Shown piece after piece: positions 50,905-62,756 of a stretch of 64,000 bases of DNA. The DNA comes from Coenobita brevimanus (lineage: Eukaryota > Arthropoda > Malacostraca > Decapoda > Coenobitidae). Every line of letters begins with the position of its first letter. Positions within the stretch are counted from its first letter, which is position 1. The notes beneath the pieces were generated by a model. The model ran no database searches. It saw only the letters and a program-made list of their open reading frames with translations, and had not been told where the DNA came from. The stretch is from NCBI GenBank assembly GCA_032717465.1, contig CM064655.1:20898051-20962050 (forward strand). Reading direction: 5' to 3'. Both the position numbers and the translations under genes were made by a program.

Positions 50905-50940
50905 ACGGGCTCTTTGCCCGTGTCCCAGTTCAACTGGGAC
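50905..50940 (+). other. Two adjacent 3'-terminal hairpins of LINE F
   Basis: ACGGGC-TCTTT-GCCCGT (50905-50921) is followed without a gap by GTCCCAGTT-C-AACTGGGAC (50922-50940), both with perfect stems, and then G and poly-A. Their position at the RNA 3' end fits a recognition structure for the element's reverse transcriptase. That role is inferred. Confidence 0.7.
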
Positions 50941-51077
50941 GAAAAAAAAAAAAAAAAAAAAACTAGAAAAGCGACCCGCCTCCACTCAGTGATACATATG
51001 CTGGTAAACGAGTGAGAGGATTTTGAAATACAGAGTGAGGAATGCATTTAGAAACGTGCTTTGCTGGAGTGCTGTTA

Positions 51078-51085
51078 TCTTTGAA

Positions 51086-51168
<83 letters not shown>

Positions 51169-51330
51169 GAGAGATTCTATATAAGTCATCGCAAGAATAC
51201 AACAACGTGCGCACATGTGAGAAGCCACGTCAGAGCATACTACTACCCAATTTGATATCGGGATCGAACTCAGGCCTAGGTGACTGATGAGCAAAAACGC
51301 TACCCACCCGACCACAAGAGGGTCCACTTA
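51078..51330 (-). mobile_element. tRNA-derived SINE with (CA)n tail
   Basis: On the minus strand a tRNA-like head starts near 51328, with A box TGGTCGGGTGGGTAGCG (51298-51314) and B box GAGTTCGATCC (51261-51271). A body of about 95 bp follows and ends in a long (CA)n tail, seen as (GT)n 51078-51165 on the plus strand. The head has lost clear pairing in the anticodon stem. No target duplication was found. It differs in sequence from the SINEs at 36963 and 53933. Confidence 0.75.
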
Positions 51331-51910
51331 CGACTGAGTGAGAGTGGCAATAACGGCAACTATGATAATGATGTGGCACGCGTCTCGTATATAAGCAGGG
51401 GTCATGTCAGCTGGCGATTTAGTGTTGTGTCACAATCCGGAGAGCCTGCATGCTCGACGCGCTGGTAGGCCTGAGCCGTAAATCCTGCTTGATGGGGCCA
51501 AGGGGTAAGGCAAAATGTTTTATTGGCTGTTTTTATTTCTTCCGAGTTGAGTGTTCGGGGGAATGGGGGAGAGGGAGTGTTGTGTGTTTGGTGTGTGTGA
51601 GGGGTAGTATATGCGTGTGTGTAAAGGGATGGGATGTGGGTGTGGGGCGGAGCTGTGTTTGTGTGTGGAGGAGAGGGATAGTTTATGTGTGTGTATAGAT
51701 GGAGGGTAACTGTAGGGGGGGGGGGGGATGATGCTTCCGTGTGTGTATACAAGCTTGCTTATATATGAAGGCTGAATTTACGATTTTTTTTTTTTTTTCA
51801 AGAGTAGGAATGTCACAAGCCCCCTGTACTGTACCGGAATGTTTGGTTGTGTATACATCACACACTAACAAGGTGGATGTATTAAAGGTGTGAGTAAGAT
51901 ACAGTGGCCG

Positions 51911-51970
<60 letters not shown>

Positions 51971-53063
51971 ATCCGGTGCTACTGAACACCTCTTAAACCC
52001 TCAAATCTAGAGACCCCAGACAACCAATAAATCTCTCCACTACTCATTTGAGGTCCTGACGATTTACTGTATATGCATAATACATTTCAGTAATCCATTT
52101 CTAAGATGCTAATATCATATCAACGATTACTGTATTATCATCTCACAAGAGCAAATTGAACTGTATCACTAAGAGATTGCCTGTCACCGGAAAGGAAGCG
52201 GGGCTGGGAAGAACCACCATTTCGTCAACTTATGAAATTTTGTGACTTCATTCTTAACAAATTATTTTACTTGTCTAATCTCATTATTCTGCTGTGTGCT
52301 TTTAATATCCCTTTAATATCAACATACTAGATAAAATAAGGTGCCATATGCAGATATAACGTGGCAAAGATGTGCCACAGAGGTTCATTTTCATAGGAGG
52401 AACAAGGAAAGACAAATGCATCAGAATTTTTCTTCTTGTCTCTGTCCCTTCCTGGATAAAACAAATCATAATTAAGACTCGGCCACGGATCATAAGCTTG
52501 TCTAGTAAATCCTGGTCTTTCGTCCGTGCTCATAAAGAGTCTCAACCAACTTTCATGATGAACAGGTCTTCATTGCATTTAAACCTTTAGCTCTGATTTT
52601 CTTTTTTTTTTTTTTTTTTCTTAATCATAATCTTGCCACCTACAGACAGTTATGTTTAGCTTAATGAAGAATTTTCTGTCTGGATGGAATAGACAAAGTC
52701 CATTAACTCCTTTCACAGATGGACTCTCTAAAAGTTCAAAAACTTGTGTGAACGTAAAATAACTTGAAAAACGCCATCGGAATCAAAGTGTTAAAAATCA
52801 TAACCAATCCATTTTGTTTCGTCGCATTTTTCACCTTATCATTCACAATGTTCTGCGCGTGATAATTATAGGAGTGAAGATTATACATTTTAATATCTTC
52901 ATGCCCAGGCCTTCATTCATACCTTATTCATGCTACTGTCTTTTAGTTATGCTACGGGAATCCTTTCACAGAGAAGAGGATAGGAACAACCTCCCTCCAA
53001 CTCCTCTATTAAGAAAGATGCCTCCAAACCTGAATAAAACAGTATGGTGGTAGAAGAGCGAGC

Positions 53064-53115
<52 letters not shown>

Positions 53116-53150
53116 CTCGGTCTGATGGGGTTAAGCACAAATCAGATTTA
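51331..53150. other. No gene recognised
   Basis: A degenerate GTGTGTGGGG-type stretch lies at about 51550-51730, (GT)n at 51918-51968 and (GA)n at 53068-53113. Poly-T runs occur at about 51785-51799 and 52600-52619. Short frames around 52300-52590 show no domain. Confidence 0.65.
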
Positions 53151-53151
53151 A

Positions 53152-53370
53152 CCCTCTCACGTCGCCTGGTGCTCTTTGGTATTTTATTCAAGCTAACACC
53201 AGACGATTTTGTTCAACTGAGACAAAAACTCTAGCAGTCAGAGGCCAAAAAAAACAAAAAACAGACCACAGCGAATACCATTAACCTTTTCTGTAATACC
53301 CGTACACCTGGAATTATATTTAAAGTAACACCAGACGAGTTTTGTTCAGTCGAAAGAAATCCTACAAGAC
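53152..53370 (+). repeat. Two tandem copies of the CCAGACGATTTT dispersed repeat
   Basis: Copy one (about 53152-53240) reads AACCCTCTCACG...TTTTATTCAAGCTAACACCAGACGATTTTGTTCA. Copy two (about 53284-53365) reads AACCTTTTCTG...AAAGTAACACCAGACGAGTTTTGTTCA. The same order of words is seen in both. Confidence 0.7.
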
Positions 53371-53860
53371 ATAGACCCATCTTCTCATCGGCTAAGGAAG
53401 TTCCCTAACACCTTTGCCTAAGCGACTTATATTCTTATTACACTTTACTGTCCTTCTCCATGTCACATTAATATTTCTATCATCGCTATACTCTGCACAG
53501 AAAACACACAAAAGGCTATTAATTAGCCATACCCAAAAATAAATCAAATATCGCCATGCTCTCCATAAATAACGGACAAAAGGAAATTAACCTGCCATAA
53601 CCAAAAATAAATCGCTATGGAAGAGGTGCTAAGGTGTCTCATGCGATGAGCATCCGGGCCAAAATAGTAAGCACTTTCATGAATCCCGGGGCCCAGCAGT
53701 GGCAGTCCGAGGAAGGAATAAAAATCTCAGCCGTCACTTATTTTTCGCAGGGTTATCGCCTGTCCATCACCCCTTAGCGAGGACAGCATTAGGCCTTAAT
53801 TTATACTAATTGCCTTCACTGACCTCGACTTTATGGCCGGGGCTTATGAGGGTGGAGGGT

Positions 53861-54312
53861 TAGGGATGCTAGGATGGACGTGGCATTTATACATACATAT
53901 AAATTTAAGGATCTCTTGAAGGACTGCTGTGAAATAAAAATGGGGGAAATGGAGTTCCCCCGAGCTAAGCCCTGTATTGGACTATATAGCCCCGCTAGGG
54001 TTACAGGAGCGAGCTACCACTCCCGGCACGGCAGCCCGGGCGAGGCTCGAACTCGCAATCCCCCGATTACGAGTCCAGCGCGCTACCACTGTGCTACCGC
54101 GCCCCCCCAGGACTGCTGTGAGAGGGAGAGGAGGGGGGGGGGAAGGGGAAGCGAGGGGAAGGGGAAGGGAGGGAGCGAAAAACGAGATAAAGATAAGGGA
54201 GAGGAACAGAGGCGAAAAAGGAAAGGGGAGGAAATAGGAGGGGGGGGGGGTTAACGCCAGGATGAACGTGACAAATCTAAATTTTGGGATCTTTTGAAGG
54301 TTTGACTGTGAC
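53861..54312 (+). repeat. Local direct duplication around a SINE
   Basis: The segment 53861-53932 (AGGATGGACGTGGC...AAGGATCTCTTGAAGGACTG) recurs in diverged form at 54249-54312 (AGGATGAACGTGAC...GGGATCTTTTGAAGGTTTG). The SINE and a purine tract lie between the copies. Confidence 0.6.
53933..54108 (-). mobile_element. tRNA-derived SINE with 13-bp target-site duplication
   Basis: AGGACTGCTGTGA occurs at 53920-53932 and 54109-54121, bounding a 176-bp insertion. On the minus strand the head has A box TAGCACAGTGGTAGCGCG (54079-54096) and B box GAGTTCGAGCC (54044-54054). An anticodon-like loop CTCGTAA gives anticodon CGT, as in a threonine tRNA. A body of about 95 bp ends in a short T/A-rich stretch. 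Imperfect pairing in the anticodon stem, the non-tRNA body and the target duplication argue against a functional tRNA gene. Confidence 0.85.
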
Positions 54313-55600
54313 AGGTAGTGGAGGGGGAGGGAGATAGGAGGGGAGGGGAGGGAAGGACAGAGAAAGTCTCATTACTGATATGTTAAATGAGATGCTGGAA
54401 TTTAGGGAAAGATGGATGGCTAGATAGATGGACAGATAAAGACAGATAAATATGCTGGATGGGACACTAGGATTTAGCATTTGGTAGGAGACAGGTAGAT
54501 AGATACAGATAAATAGAGATAGCTAGAAAGTGACAGCAGTTAGATAGATAGATAGATAGCCCTGACTTACGGATACTTACTAATGAGTCAAGAGATATAA
54601 CGGTAGACAGACAGACAGATGTGCTGGCAGTCAGACAGAGAGATGGATCAATATACAGACAAGTGTTCAGAAAAGCAGAGACTGACAGATTTATAAACAG
54701 AAGACAAGACAGGATAGGTAATAAGTTATGTATATAGATCTAATGGTTCCCAGACAGGCAAATAGGCTGACATGGCTATATATAGATATATACCTGGATA
54801 AAAAAGACAGATAAACAGATAGAAAAATAGTTACTGATAAACAAACGGGCTGATGGACACAAGGATACATACAGAGTCATGCATATAAAACGATATAAAC
54901 AGAAAGATACACTGATAAGACAGATGGATAGACAGAGACAGGAAGGTAGGTAGATATGTAGGTAGGAAGGCAGGAATATAAGTAGGTAAGTATGCAGGTA
55001 GGTAGTTATGCTGATCCTCTTACTAGTTAATATATGTAAACAGATAAAGACAGACAGGCAGACAAATGGATGGACAAACTGGCGATGCACAGACAGGTGA
55101 ATGGACAGTCCTGCAGATGAAATTATTCATATGCAGACAGCCAAAGAGAGAAGACAGCCAGAGTAAGACAAACGGACTTCAGCCAATAATCTCTCCATCT
55201 CGTACACAATCTGACTCTTTATCCTAACTTTAACCCCCTAGACGACAGGTACCGACTTAGATGCTGTATTCTGCCTTCAAGTGAGTGAAGCAGCTGTCAT
55301 CTGCAAGGCTAAATGAAATAAGTTGCAACCCTGAAAAAGTAGTGTATTTCAGCTGGAGAAAACTGTCTGGGTGAAAAAAAAAAAAAAAAAAGGTTAATTG
55401 AAGTGGATGTTATTAAAATCATTCACACTCCCAGGTATGAAGAAGGCATTATGTGATATTTTGAGAATGCCAGCTGCCTCATTCAACAATCAACCAAACG
55501 CCCCCGGAGCCGTCCACCAGCCACCCATAAGGAGAGAAAAGCAAAACCCTGGACACTGAAAACAAGAAAACCTGTTCTATGAGTGTCGCAAGTACGGTAG

Positions 55601-55657
<57 letters not shown>

Positions 55658-56338
55658 TGTGTGTGAAGCCCCTGGAAGACGCCCCTCCTCATCGATAATG
55701 CGTGACGTTTGAATTCCTCGGTGGTGACTCCTGGTAATCTTGCTTTATTGGCCATTGTCTTCAGGGGCACGGCAGGGGTGGGGGGTCGTGGCAGGGGTGG
55801 GGGTCGTGGCAGGGGTGGGGGTCGTGGTAGGGATGGCTTGAGACGACCCTGGCAACCCCTGAATGCTTGGAAGGTGACTCGGGGTGACAGGGAGTTAAGG
55901 ATGGCTTGGGAGGTTGAGAGATTAGTGGTGAGATACGGGGAGGTTAAGGATGGGAAGTGAAGAGAGAGTTGAGCAGAAATGAGAGGTGGTGGTGAGGAGA
56001 TGGAGGTGGAAGGAGGTGAGGGAGGTGAAAGGAGGTGAGGGTGGAGGAAAGAAGTGAAGGTGGAAGGAGGTGAAAGGTGAGGGAAGTGGAAGGAGGTGAG
56101 GGAGGTGAAAGGTGAGGTAGGTGGAAGAAGTGAGAGAGGTGGATGGAGGTGGTGGATGTGGAAGGTGTGGGAGGTGGAAGGAAGGTGAGGGAGGTGGAAG
56201 AAAGTGAGGGATGTGGAAGGAGGTGTGGGAGGTGGAAGGAAGGTGAGGGAGGTGGAAAGAGGTGGAAGGGGGCGAGGAAATGTAAAAATACGTCATCGTA
56301 GTGAAGGGGTAAATACTGGGAGGCGATGCTACTTGCGA

Positions 56339-56385
<47 letters not shown>

Positions 56386-58143
56386 TAAACATGCTCATCA
56401 CTTACCTGCTCTTCGGCTCTCAAGGTGATGCCAAAGGGACAAGAAGGAGCCACTCTGCCTGAAATAATGAAGAAGAAATATAAACAACAGAACCAAAACA
56501 GCGTATGAAAAGGACGAGAAAATATGGTAGGGACGAAGGAATATTTTTGAACTGTCTTCTACTTATCAAAATTTCCTTATTCCTGAACGACTTCTCATTG
56601 GAATTCGCTTCACCAAATTAGTCCTCCCCCCCCCCCCAAGGAGACTTCGACCCCAAAGAGTTCAAATCAAACTGTTAGAGATTTTCCACTTTTCCGTGAA
56701 TGGAGCACTCTTGTAGTCTGGTATATGGCTTGTTTTTCTATATTTAATTTCTTTTTCCTCCTTATGTTCATCTAAAAAAAAAAAAAGGAACCTTTTATAT
56801 AACGTCTTGAATCCAAGCGGTGACCATTTTAGTTTACCTTTTTGACGCCATATCTAAAAACCTCTTGAATCCTCTTTATCGTAAAAAAAAAAAAGTTAAA
56901 AATACTTTCCCTGAAAACTGCTCTCAGGCTCCAAAAACGATGCGTGAAACTAAGCACATCCCAAGACCACTCTGTCGGAACGCGTTATCACGGAACATTT
57001 TTCACGAATGTAGGAAAAAATGGTCACGAACACAGGGGAAAAAAGGGAGACGGAGGTGAGGGGTCATTTAGTAAAGAACTAGCAAAATCACTGAGCATAT
57101 TAAAGCAGTATCTTCACTGTCAGCATTCAGATCTGCTCCGTAATGCATGCGTCACACAAGAGGTAACGGTGGACCACTCTATCGGACAGCGTGTCATGGA
57201 TTTCAAGGCTCTCGAACAAGAGGTGAAGTGAAGCGAATTGAAATGACAACGTGTGCTCACTATCTGCAGGCCAGCCTTAGTGTTTGCGTGAAAGCATAAA
57301 CAAATACGCTCGCCCAAATATAGCAGAGGTGTAAACAGCTTGGGTAAACGCGCCAGTCATGGATATTTTCACTTGCGTGTCTCGGGCGTGTTTTAGAACA
57401 GCCTAGTGGTGCCGATATCGGATATACAGTATTAACCTTTCAACGTCGGGCATACAGACTCGAAGAGTTGTCTGTGTTTTCCCATTAGGTTTCCATCAAA
57501 TAACTGACTAAATAATTAATCAAACTCCTGTATTAATATTTTAGTAAAAATATAACTTTAATAAACGCTACAGAATACTTTTAAGGATCTTTTTCACTAG
57601 GCTTTCTGTTGATAACTTCTACGTTTGTGCTTTCTATTTCCCATCTTGATTATGTTATCTACCGCACTGAAATGGCGGAAAACTTACCTCAGATAAAATA
57701 ATGGTGATAGTGATGGTGTAATGATAGTGATGATGTTGCGATGATGACGATGACTGACGAAGCTGATGACGATGATGTTGACACTGATAATGGCGACAAT
57801 GATTACGGCGGCGACAACGGTGAAGCTGGCGATGTAGAGTTTCGTGCCAGGGAGCAGTAACATTCCCTCCCAGTAACATGAAAAGAGCACAGTTACTCAC
57901 GCAACAATGGAAGCAAGCCAGACCAACATACATAAAAGACCATCATCAATTTTTCACACTACTCATAAACACTTTCTTCCGTGTTTCGCTATATCTGATG
58001 GGCAAAATTAGCACCATCATTTTCTTCCATTAATCTGTACAAAATCATAGTAAAGATTTCTATATACAACCTGCACTAGAAAGAAAAAAGAAAAAAAGAA
58101 ACGTGATGTACTGTTTTGCGTATTCTCGTCTCTTAATTTCACG

Positions 58144-58202
<59 letters not shown>

Positions 58203-58505
58203 TGCGTTAAATCCTTCCATAAAAGTGATCCAGGAGTGTAATTCAGGTGTTAATTAGATGTAGTAATTACAGAGATTATAATTATTATGGGCCTTAGACA
58301 TAGTAAATCACCCTGCATAACTTTAATTACATACTTGGCGGTTCTTGGAAAATATTCGCGAAAATGCAGCGCTATATATCACGACAAATTTAATGGGTTT
58401 CCTGCTGGAGGTTGAGGGATGGGAGTAAAAAAAGAGAAAAAGAAAAGAAAGTTCTATATCTTCTCCACCGCCATCCCCGCGGGAGAGAAAGTGTTCAGGT
58501 GCCGC

Positions 58506-58543
<38 letters not shown>

Positions 58544-58603
58544 GCGTGTTTATACGATACTGTGAATTGTTGTGCTGTGAGGTGGAAAATTCTAGGCACT
58601 AAC

Positions 58604-58636
<33 letters not shown>

Positions 58637-58745
58637 GAGAAGAAATCAAACAGCTGGCCCTTATGCAGCTGTCAAAAGTCTTCACAGGAGTCCGACAATA
58701 AAAAAAAAAAAAAAAGAGAAAAAAGCTATCTCACAAAACAACACC
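54313..58745. other. No gene; tetranucleotide, minisatellite and microsatellite DNA
   Basis: A degenerate GATA/CAGA field spans about 54410-55130. (GT)n lies at 55603-55651. A 20-21-bp unit GGCAGGGGTGGGGGTCGT repeats three to four times at 55763-55826. A GGAGGTGAGGGAGGTGGAAG minisatellite fills about 55970-56280. (TAA)n is at 56340-56383, (GA)n at 58147-58199, (CT)n at 58506-58541 and (GA)n near 58604-58640. Nothing recognisable lies from 56390 to 58140. Confidence 0.65.
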
Positions 58746-58831
58746 AAAGCCTTGAAAGATCCGACGATGTGTGCCTTATTAAATTAGACAGATACTTTTT
58801 ACGGCATTATTAAAGGTATTATTGCTTTATT

Positions 58832-58833
<2 letters not shown>

Positions 58834-58899
<66 letters not shown>
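58834..58899. repeat. (GA)n microsatellite inside the satellite
   Basis: A perfect 66-bp run that replaces the middle of a satellite unit, directly after TTGCTTTATTTG. Confidence 0.95.
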
Positions 58900-58902
<3 letters not shown>

Positions 58903-59079
58903 TCTTGAAAGGCCGGATGATGCGCGTCTTGTTACCTGCGACAACACCTTTTTCGGCCACAATTAAGAGTATTATGGCTGTATTTGGACTCTGGCTTTTC
59001 TTGGGACTTCAGAGAGGCTGCTGATGAACGTCTAAAATCCTGACATGGTGACATCTTTATTGACTTTAAGCCCTTCAGC

Positions 59080-60838
59080 CCGAGGTCGTGACACTCGCAG
59101 AGGTGAAGAGTGCTGTGAAGCGGCTGAAAAATGGGAAAGCAGGTGGGGTTGATGAGGTGTATGCAGAGATGCTTAAATGTAGTGGAAAGAGTGGAATGAA
59201 ATGCTTGTTGGAGATATGTAAGAAGGCATGGATGAGTAAAACTGTGCCTGCAGAGTGGAAAAAGGCTGTGATTGTACCCCTGTACAAAAATAAAGGTGAG
59301 TGAAGTGAGTGTAAGAATTATCGTGGCATAAGTTTATTGAGTGTGGTAGGGAAGGTATATGGAAGAATTATTATAGAAAAAGTAAGAGAGATAGAAGTCC
59401 TAGTGAGTGATGAACAGGGTGGTTTTAGGAGTGGCAGAGGATGTGTGGATCAAAGAGACAAATAGCAGAGAAGGCTTGTGAGAAGGACCATAAGGTGTTT
59501 ATGGCATTCATGGATCTAGAAGAAGCACACGAAAAGGTAGACAGAGAAGGCTTGTGGAAAGTTTTGCGAATGTACAGTGTAGACAGTAAGCTGCTAGGTA
59601 CTGTCAAGAGTTTTTATGACGGTAGCAAAGCATGTGTAAGGGTTAGTGGGCATCTAAGTGAATGGTTCACGATCGGTGTGGGCGTGCGACAAGGTTGTGT
59701 GATGTCCCCATGGTTTTTCAGTATATATACATGGATGGGGTGATGAGAGAAATAAAAACACGAGTAATGGAGAGAGGGGTGGCGCTGGTAATGAATGGTG
59801 ATGGATGGAATATCTCAAATTTGTTGTATGCTGGTGATGCAGTACTGCTTGCAGATACCGGACCAGAACTTGGTAGGCTAGTACAGTACAGAGTTTTGCT
59901 GATGTCTGTGAGCGTCGTACCTTGAAAGTAAATGTAGAAAAGAGTAAAGTGATGGTTATTGAGAAAGAAGGTGACTCCCAGTGTGATGTAACAGTGAATG
60001 GAGAGAGACTGGAATTGGTGAGAGAGTTCAAATACCTGGGTATAGTGATAGAAAAGAGAGGAAAATGTGCAATAGAAGTTGAAAGCAGAGTGACATAAGG
60101 AAGAAAAGTAGCTGGTGCAATGAAGGCCTTGATAAGAAACAGAGAATTGAGTGTTGCAACTGCACGAGGCGTACAAGAGGGGGTGTTAGTGCCAACTTTA
60201 ACATATGGATGTGAGACTATGGTGTGGCATGAAAATGAAGAATCAAGAGTGGGAGCAGTGGAGATAGGACTGCTGAGGAATGTATGTGGAGTACAGAGGG
60301 TGGATAGGATACGAAATAATGTGATTCGTGAAAGGTGTGGAGTGAGGAAGTCGGTGGACACCAGAATCGAAGAGAGTGTACTAAGATGATATAGTCATGT
60401 GAACAGAATGGATAACAATAGAGTGGTGAAAAAGGTATATCTGAGCGAATTTCAAGGAGGGAGGAGGCCAAGGAGAAAGTGAAAAGATATGATGGATGAG
60501 TGTGTGGGGAAGAGAGGTTTGGAAGTCGGTGAGGTTAGGGAACTGACAGGAGATCGAGCTGGCTGGATAAATGTTGTGAAGAGAAGTGCATGATCACTGA
60601 TTTTGGCACCCCTTTTTAATGTGGCAGTGTCCGGACTGACTCAATCGGATACGTTTATGTGCAGCTACAAAACGTGGTGAATGTTTTTTGGCGTATCCGA
60701 TAGAGCCAGGATTCCGGGGGCTTGAATGATGAGTGAATGGAAGCGTTGCCCATTGGACTGGGCAAATTTGGGTTGTCTAGACATTGCTACTCTTCACCCT
60801 GCCCTTGGGTGGGAAAGGAGGTCCGGATGGTGATGATG
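59080..60838 (+). mobile_element. LINE D: RTE-like non-LTR retrotransposon, 5'-truncated
   Basis: Homology begins at the start of the reverse transcriptase and runs through the ORF end near 60590. A 3' UTR of about 245 bp ends in GGTGATGATG. It is related to LINEs B and C by protein motifs but is a separate family with a different 3' end. It interrupts the degenerate satellite. No target duplication was found. Confidence 0.8.
59088..60593 (+). pseudogene. Reverse transcriptase of LINE D, broken, catalytic Asp lost
   Basis: Frame 3 gives VKRLKNGKAGGVDEVYAEML and VIVPLYKNKGE, then TGA 59301-59303, and continues through YRGISLLSVVGKVYG to GCVDQ. A small deletion shifts the frame to MAFMDLEEAHEKVDREG and GVRQGCVMSPWFF. 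A further shift gives YMDGVMREI and the catalytic box, which reads YAGD (codons 59827-59838) where YADD is expected. Later pieces include KVNVEKSKVMVIEKEG, FKYLGIVIEK and VLVPTLTYGCE, with more stops and shifts, and GDRAGWINVVKRSA at the end. It is clearly dead. Confidence 0.85.
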
Positions 60839-61009
60839 TTATTTTCTCACGAACTTGTTGTGGCTGGGAAATATAAATCGATGTGGAGGGGTTAATAATT
60901 GCCTTCATCAAGATCTTAACAGCTAGAGGTTTTTTCTTACTTAAAAAAAAAAATATATATGTGGAATGATGAAGACAAGGAAAAGCGTAGTTGGATTGAA
61001 GGGGAATGT

Positions 61010-61048
61010 AGTAGTAGTAGTAGTAGTAGCAGTAGCAGTAGTAGTAGC

Positions 61049-61086
<38 letters not shown>

Positions 61087-61245
61087 CAGCAGTAGTAGTA
61101 GTGGTGGTAGTAGTAGTAGTAGTAGTGGTGGTAGTAGTAGTAGTAGTAGTGGTGGTAGTAGTAGTAGTAGTAGCAGTAGCAGTAGCAGTAGTAATACTAC
61201 TATTACTACTATTGCTACTACTACTACTACTACTACTACCCCTAC

Positions 61246-61293
<48 letters not shown>

Positions 61294-61310
61294 CATTATA
61301 ATTACTATTA
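61010..61310. repeat. TAG array turning into TAC and ATT arrays
   Basis: About 180 bp of TAG/GTA triplets run into about 50 bp of TAC triplets, then ATT triplets to about 61310. The GTA and TAC parts are complementary and could fold back. The polyserine, polyvaline and polythreonine frames are not genes. Confidence 0.9.
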
Positions 61311-62254
61311 CCATATTTTATGCATACCAACTTCACCGCGGGCTAGAGAGGGTCAAACACACGAAGCCATGACACAGCTCATGATGAGCGCCTTATAACC
61401 TGCCGTGGCGACGTTTTATTGACATTAGTAAGGGTGTTGTTCCTTTATTACCAAAACAGGATCTGCGGGATTGAAATTAAAAAAAAATAATGACGTTTCT
61501 TCGAGTTACCACAGTATGAGCTCAACGCTGATGATCTGCTACTTATTTTCTGCAATAGTGACATTTTTTTTTTATTGGTGCCTTTAAAGGAATCAGTACT
61601 TAAACACCAAACAATCAGGATCCACAAGCTAGAAAGCAAATAATAAAAAAAATATAATACGGATACTACTATTATTACTACTACTACTACTACTAATGAT
61701 GATGATGATGATAATGATGATGATGATTAATAATAACAACAATACTAACAAAAACCAAACAAATATACAGGATCCACCAGGTAAATACAACAAATACGAT
61801 GTAGCCTCAAAGCATAATAATTACTCTTGCTGCACATGATAGTGACATTTTACTGAGGTTATTAATGGCTTTATTGCTTTACTAGGAATCCAACAGGCTC
61901 CGAGGGCTAGGGCGAATCAGACACAAGATTCTTAAGATCAACAGAGGCATATCTAAAGGCTGATCACCTGGCTCTAGTTACCTGTGATGGTGATGTTTTT
62001 AAGGTAATTCCACAGATAATGATACCGTGTTATAATCTGTAAAGGTCCTACTGACAAGAAAAATAAAACAAACTTCTTCAGTTAAGTTTTAAAAAGCGTG
62101 ATGTAAAGGCCTATGATGTGGGTCTTAGTGAATCTTTTTATTGATAATGTTATTGGAATTACTGTTTTTAAGAGGAACCCAACTAACTCTGAAGTTTAGA
62201 AAAAAGCAAAAAAAAAAAAAAAAAAAAATTTATAAACTCAGTGTGGTCTTAAAC

Positions 62255-62255
<1 letters not shown>

Positions 62256-62322
<67 letters not shown>

Positions 62323-62331
62323 AGTGAGTGC

Positions 62332-62420
<89 letters not shown>
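62256..62420. repeat. Long (GT)n array within a satellite unit
   Basis: About 165 bp of GT with one interruption (GCGTGAGTGAGTGCGTGAG, near 62318-62336). It follows CAGTGTGGTCTTAAACTT, a recognisable copy of satellite part 3. The array therefore stands where part 1 (GATGATGTGTG) should begin. Confidence 0.95.
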
Positions 62421-62426
<6 letters not shown>

Positions 62427-62610
62427 CTTGTGCAAGGAACATTTTTACTGACATTATTAAAGGAATTATTACTCTCCTCGAAACCTCACGATCTCCGCAT
62501 ATTAAAGAAAAATAATAATAATGTTCTTCGGCTAAACACTGTGGTCTAAATCTTGATGATGTGAGTCTTACAACCTGCAGCTGTGAAGGTCTTGTGGCAT
62601 TGTTAGGTAT

Positions 62611-62756
62611 TCCTACTTATATTTCTGCTGATATTTCCACTGATATTTCCACTGCTACTCCTACTTATATTTCTACTGATACTCCTACTCATATTTCTAC
62701 TGATTGTCCTACTTATATTTCTACTGATAGTCCTATTTATATTTCTACTGATATTG
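62611..62756. repeat. 24-bp minisatellite
   Basis: About six units of the form ATTTCTACTGATACTCCTAC plus TTAT. The last four are closest to each other. The 24-bp period gives an eight-residue repeat in one frame. Confidence 0.9.

Larger units (their letters stand above)
44925..50962 (+). mobile_element. LINE F: I-superclade non-LTR retrotransposon with ORF1, ORF2 and RNase H, decayed
   Basis: The element has a GC-rich leader, a zinc-knuckle ORF1 and an ORF2 with endonuclease, reverse transcriptase, RNase H and a C-terminal Cys-His motif. It ends in a poly-A tail (50942-50962). Two stable hairpins precede the tail (50905-50921 and 50922-50940). The RNase H domain places it with I, R1, LOA or a related clade and separates it from jockey. 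The leader probably continues left of the Harbinger insertion to about 42540. No target-site duplication was found. It is among the best preserved elements in the window: each ORF is one continuous frame apart from a few stops and a single shift. Confidence 0.88.

Noticed and set aside
53630..53730. A fourth tRNA-like SINE head (GTGCTAAGGTGTC ... CATGAATCCCGGGG)
   Set aside because: The A- and B-box likeness is too weak and no tail or target duplication was seen.
53933..54108. A functional threonine tRNA gene
   Set aside because: The A and B boxes are good, but the anticodon stem is imperfect, a non-tRNA body follows and a 13-bp target duplication encloses the whole. It is a SINE.
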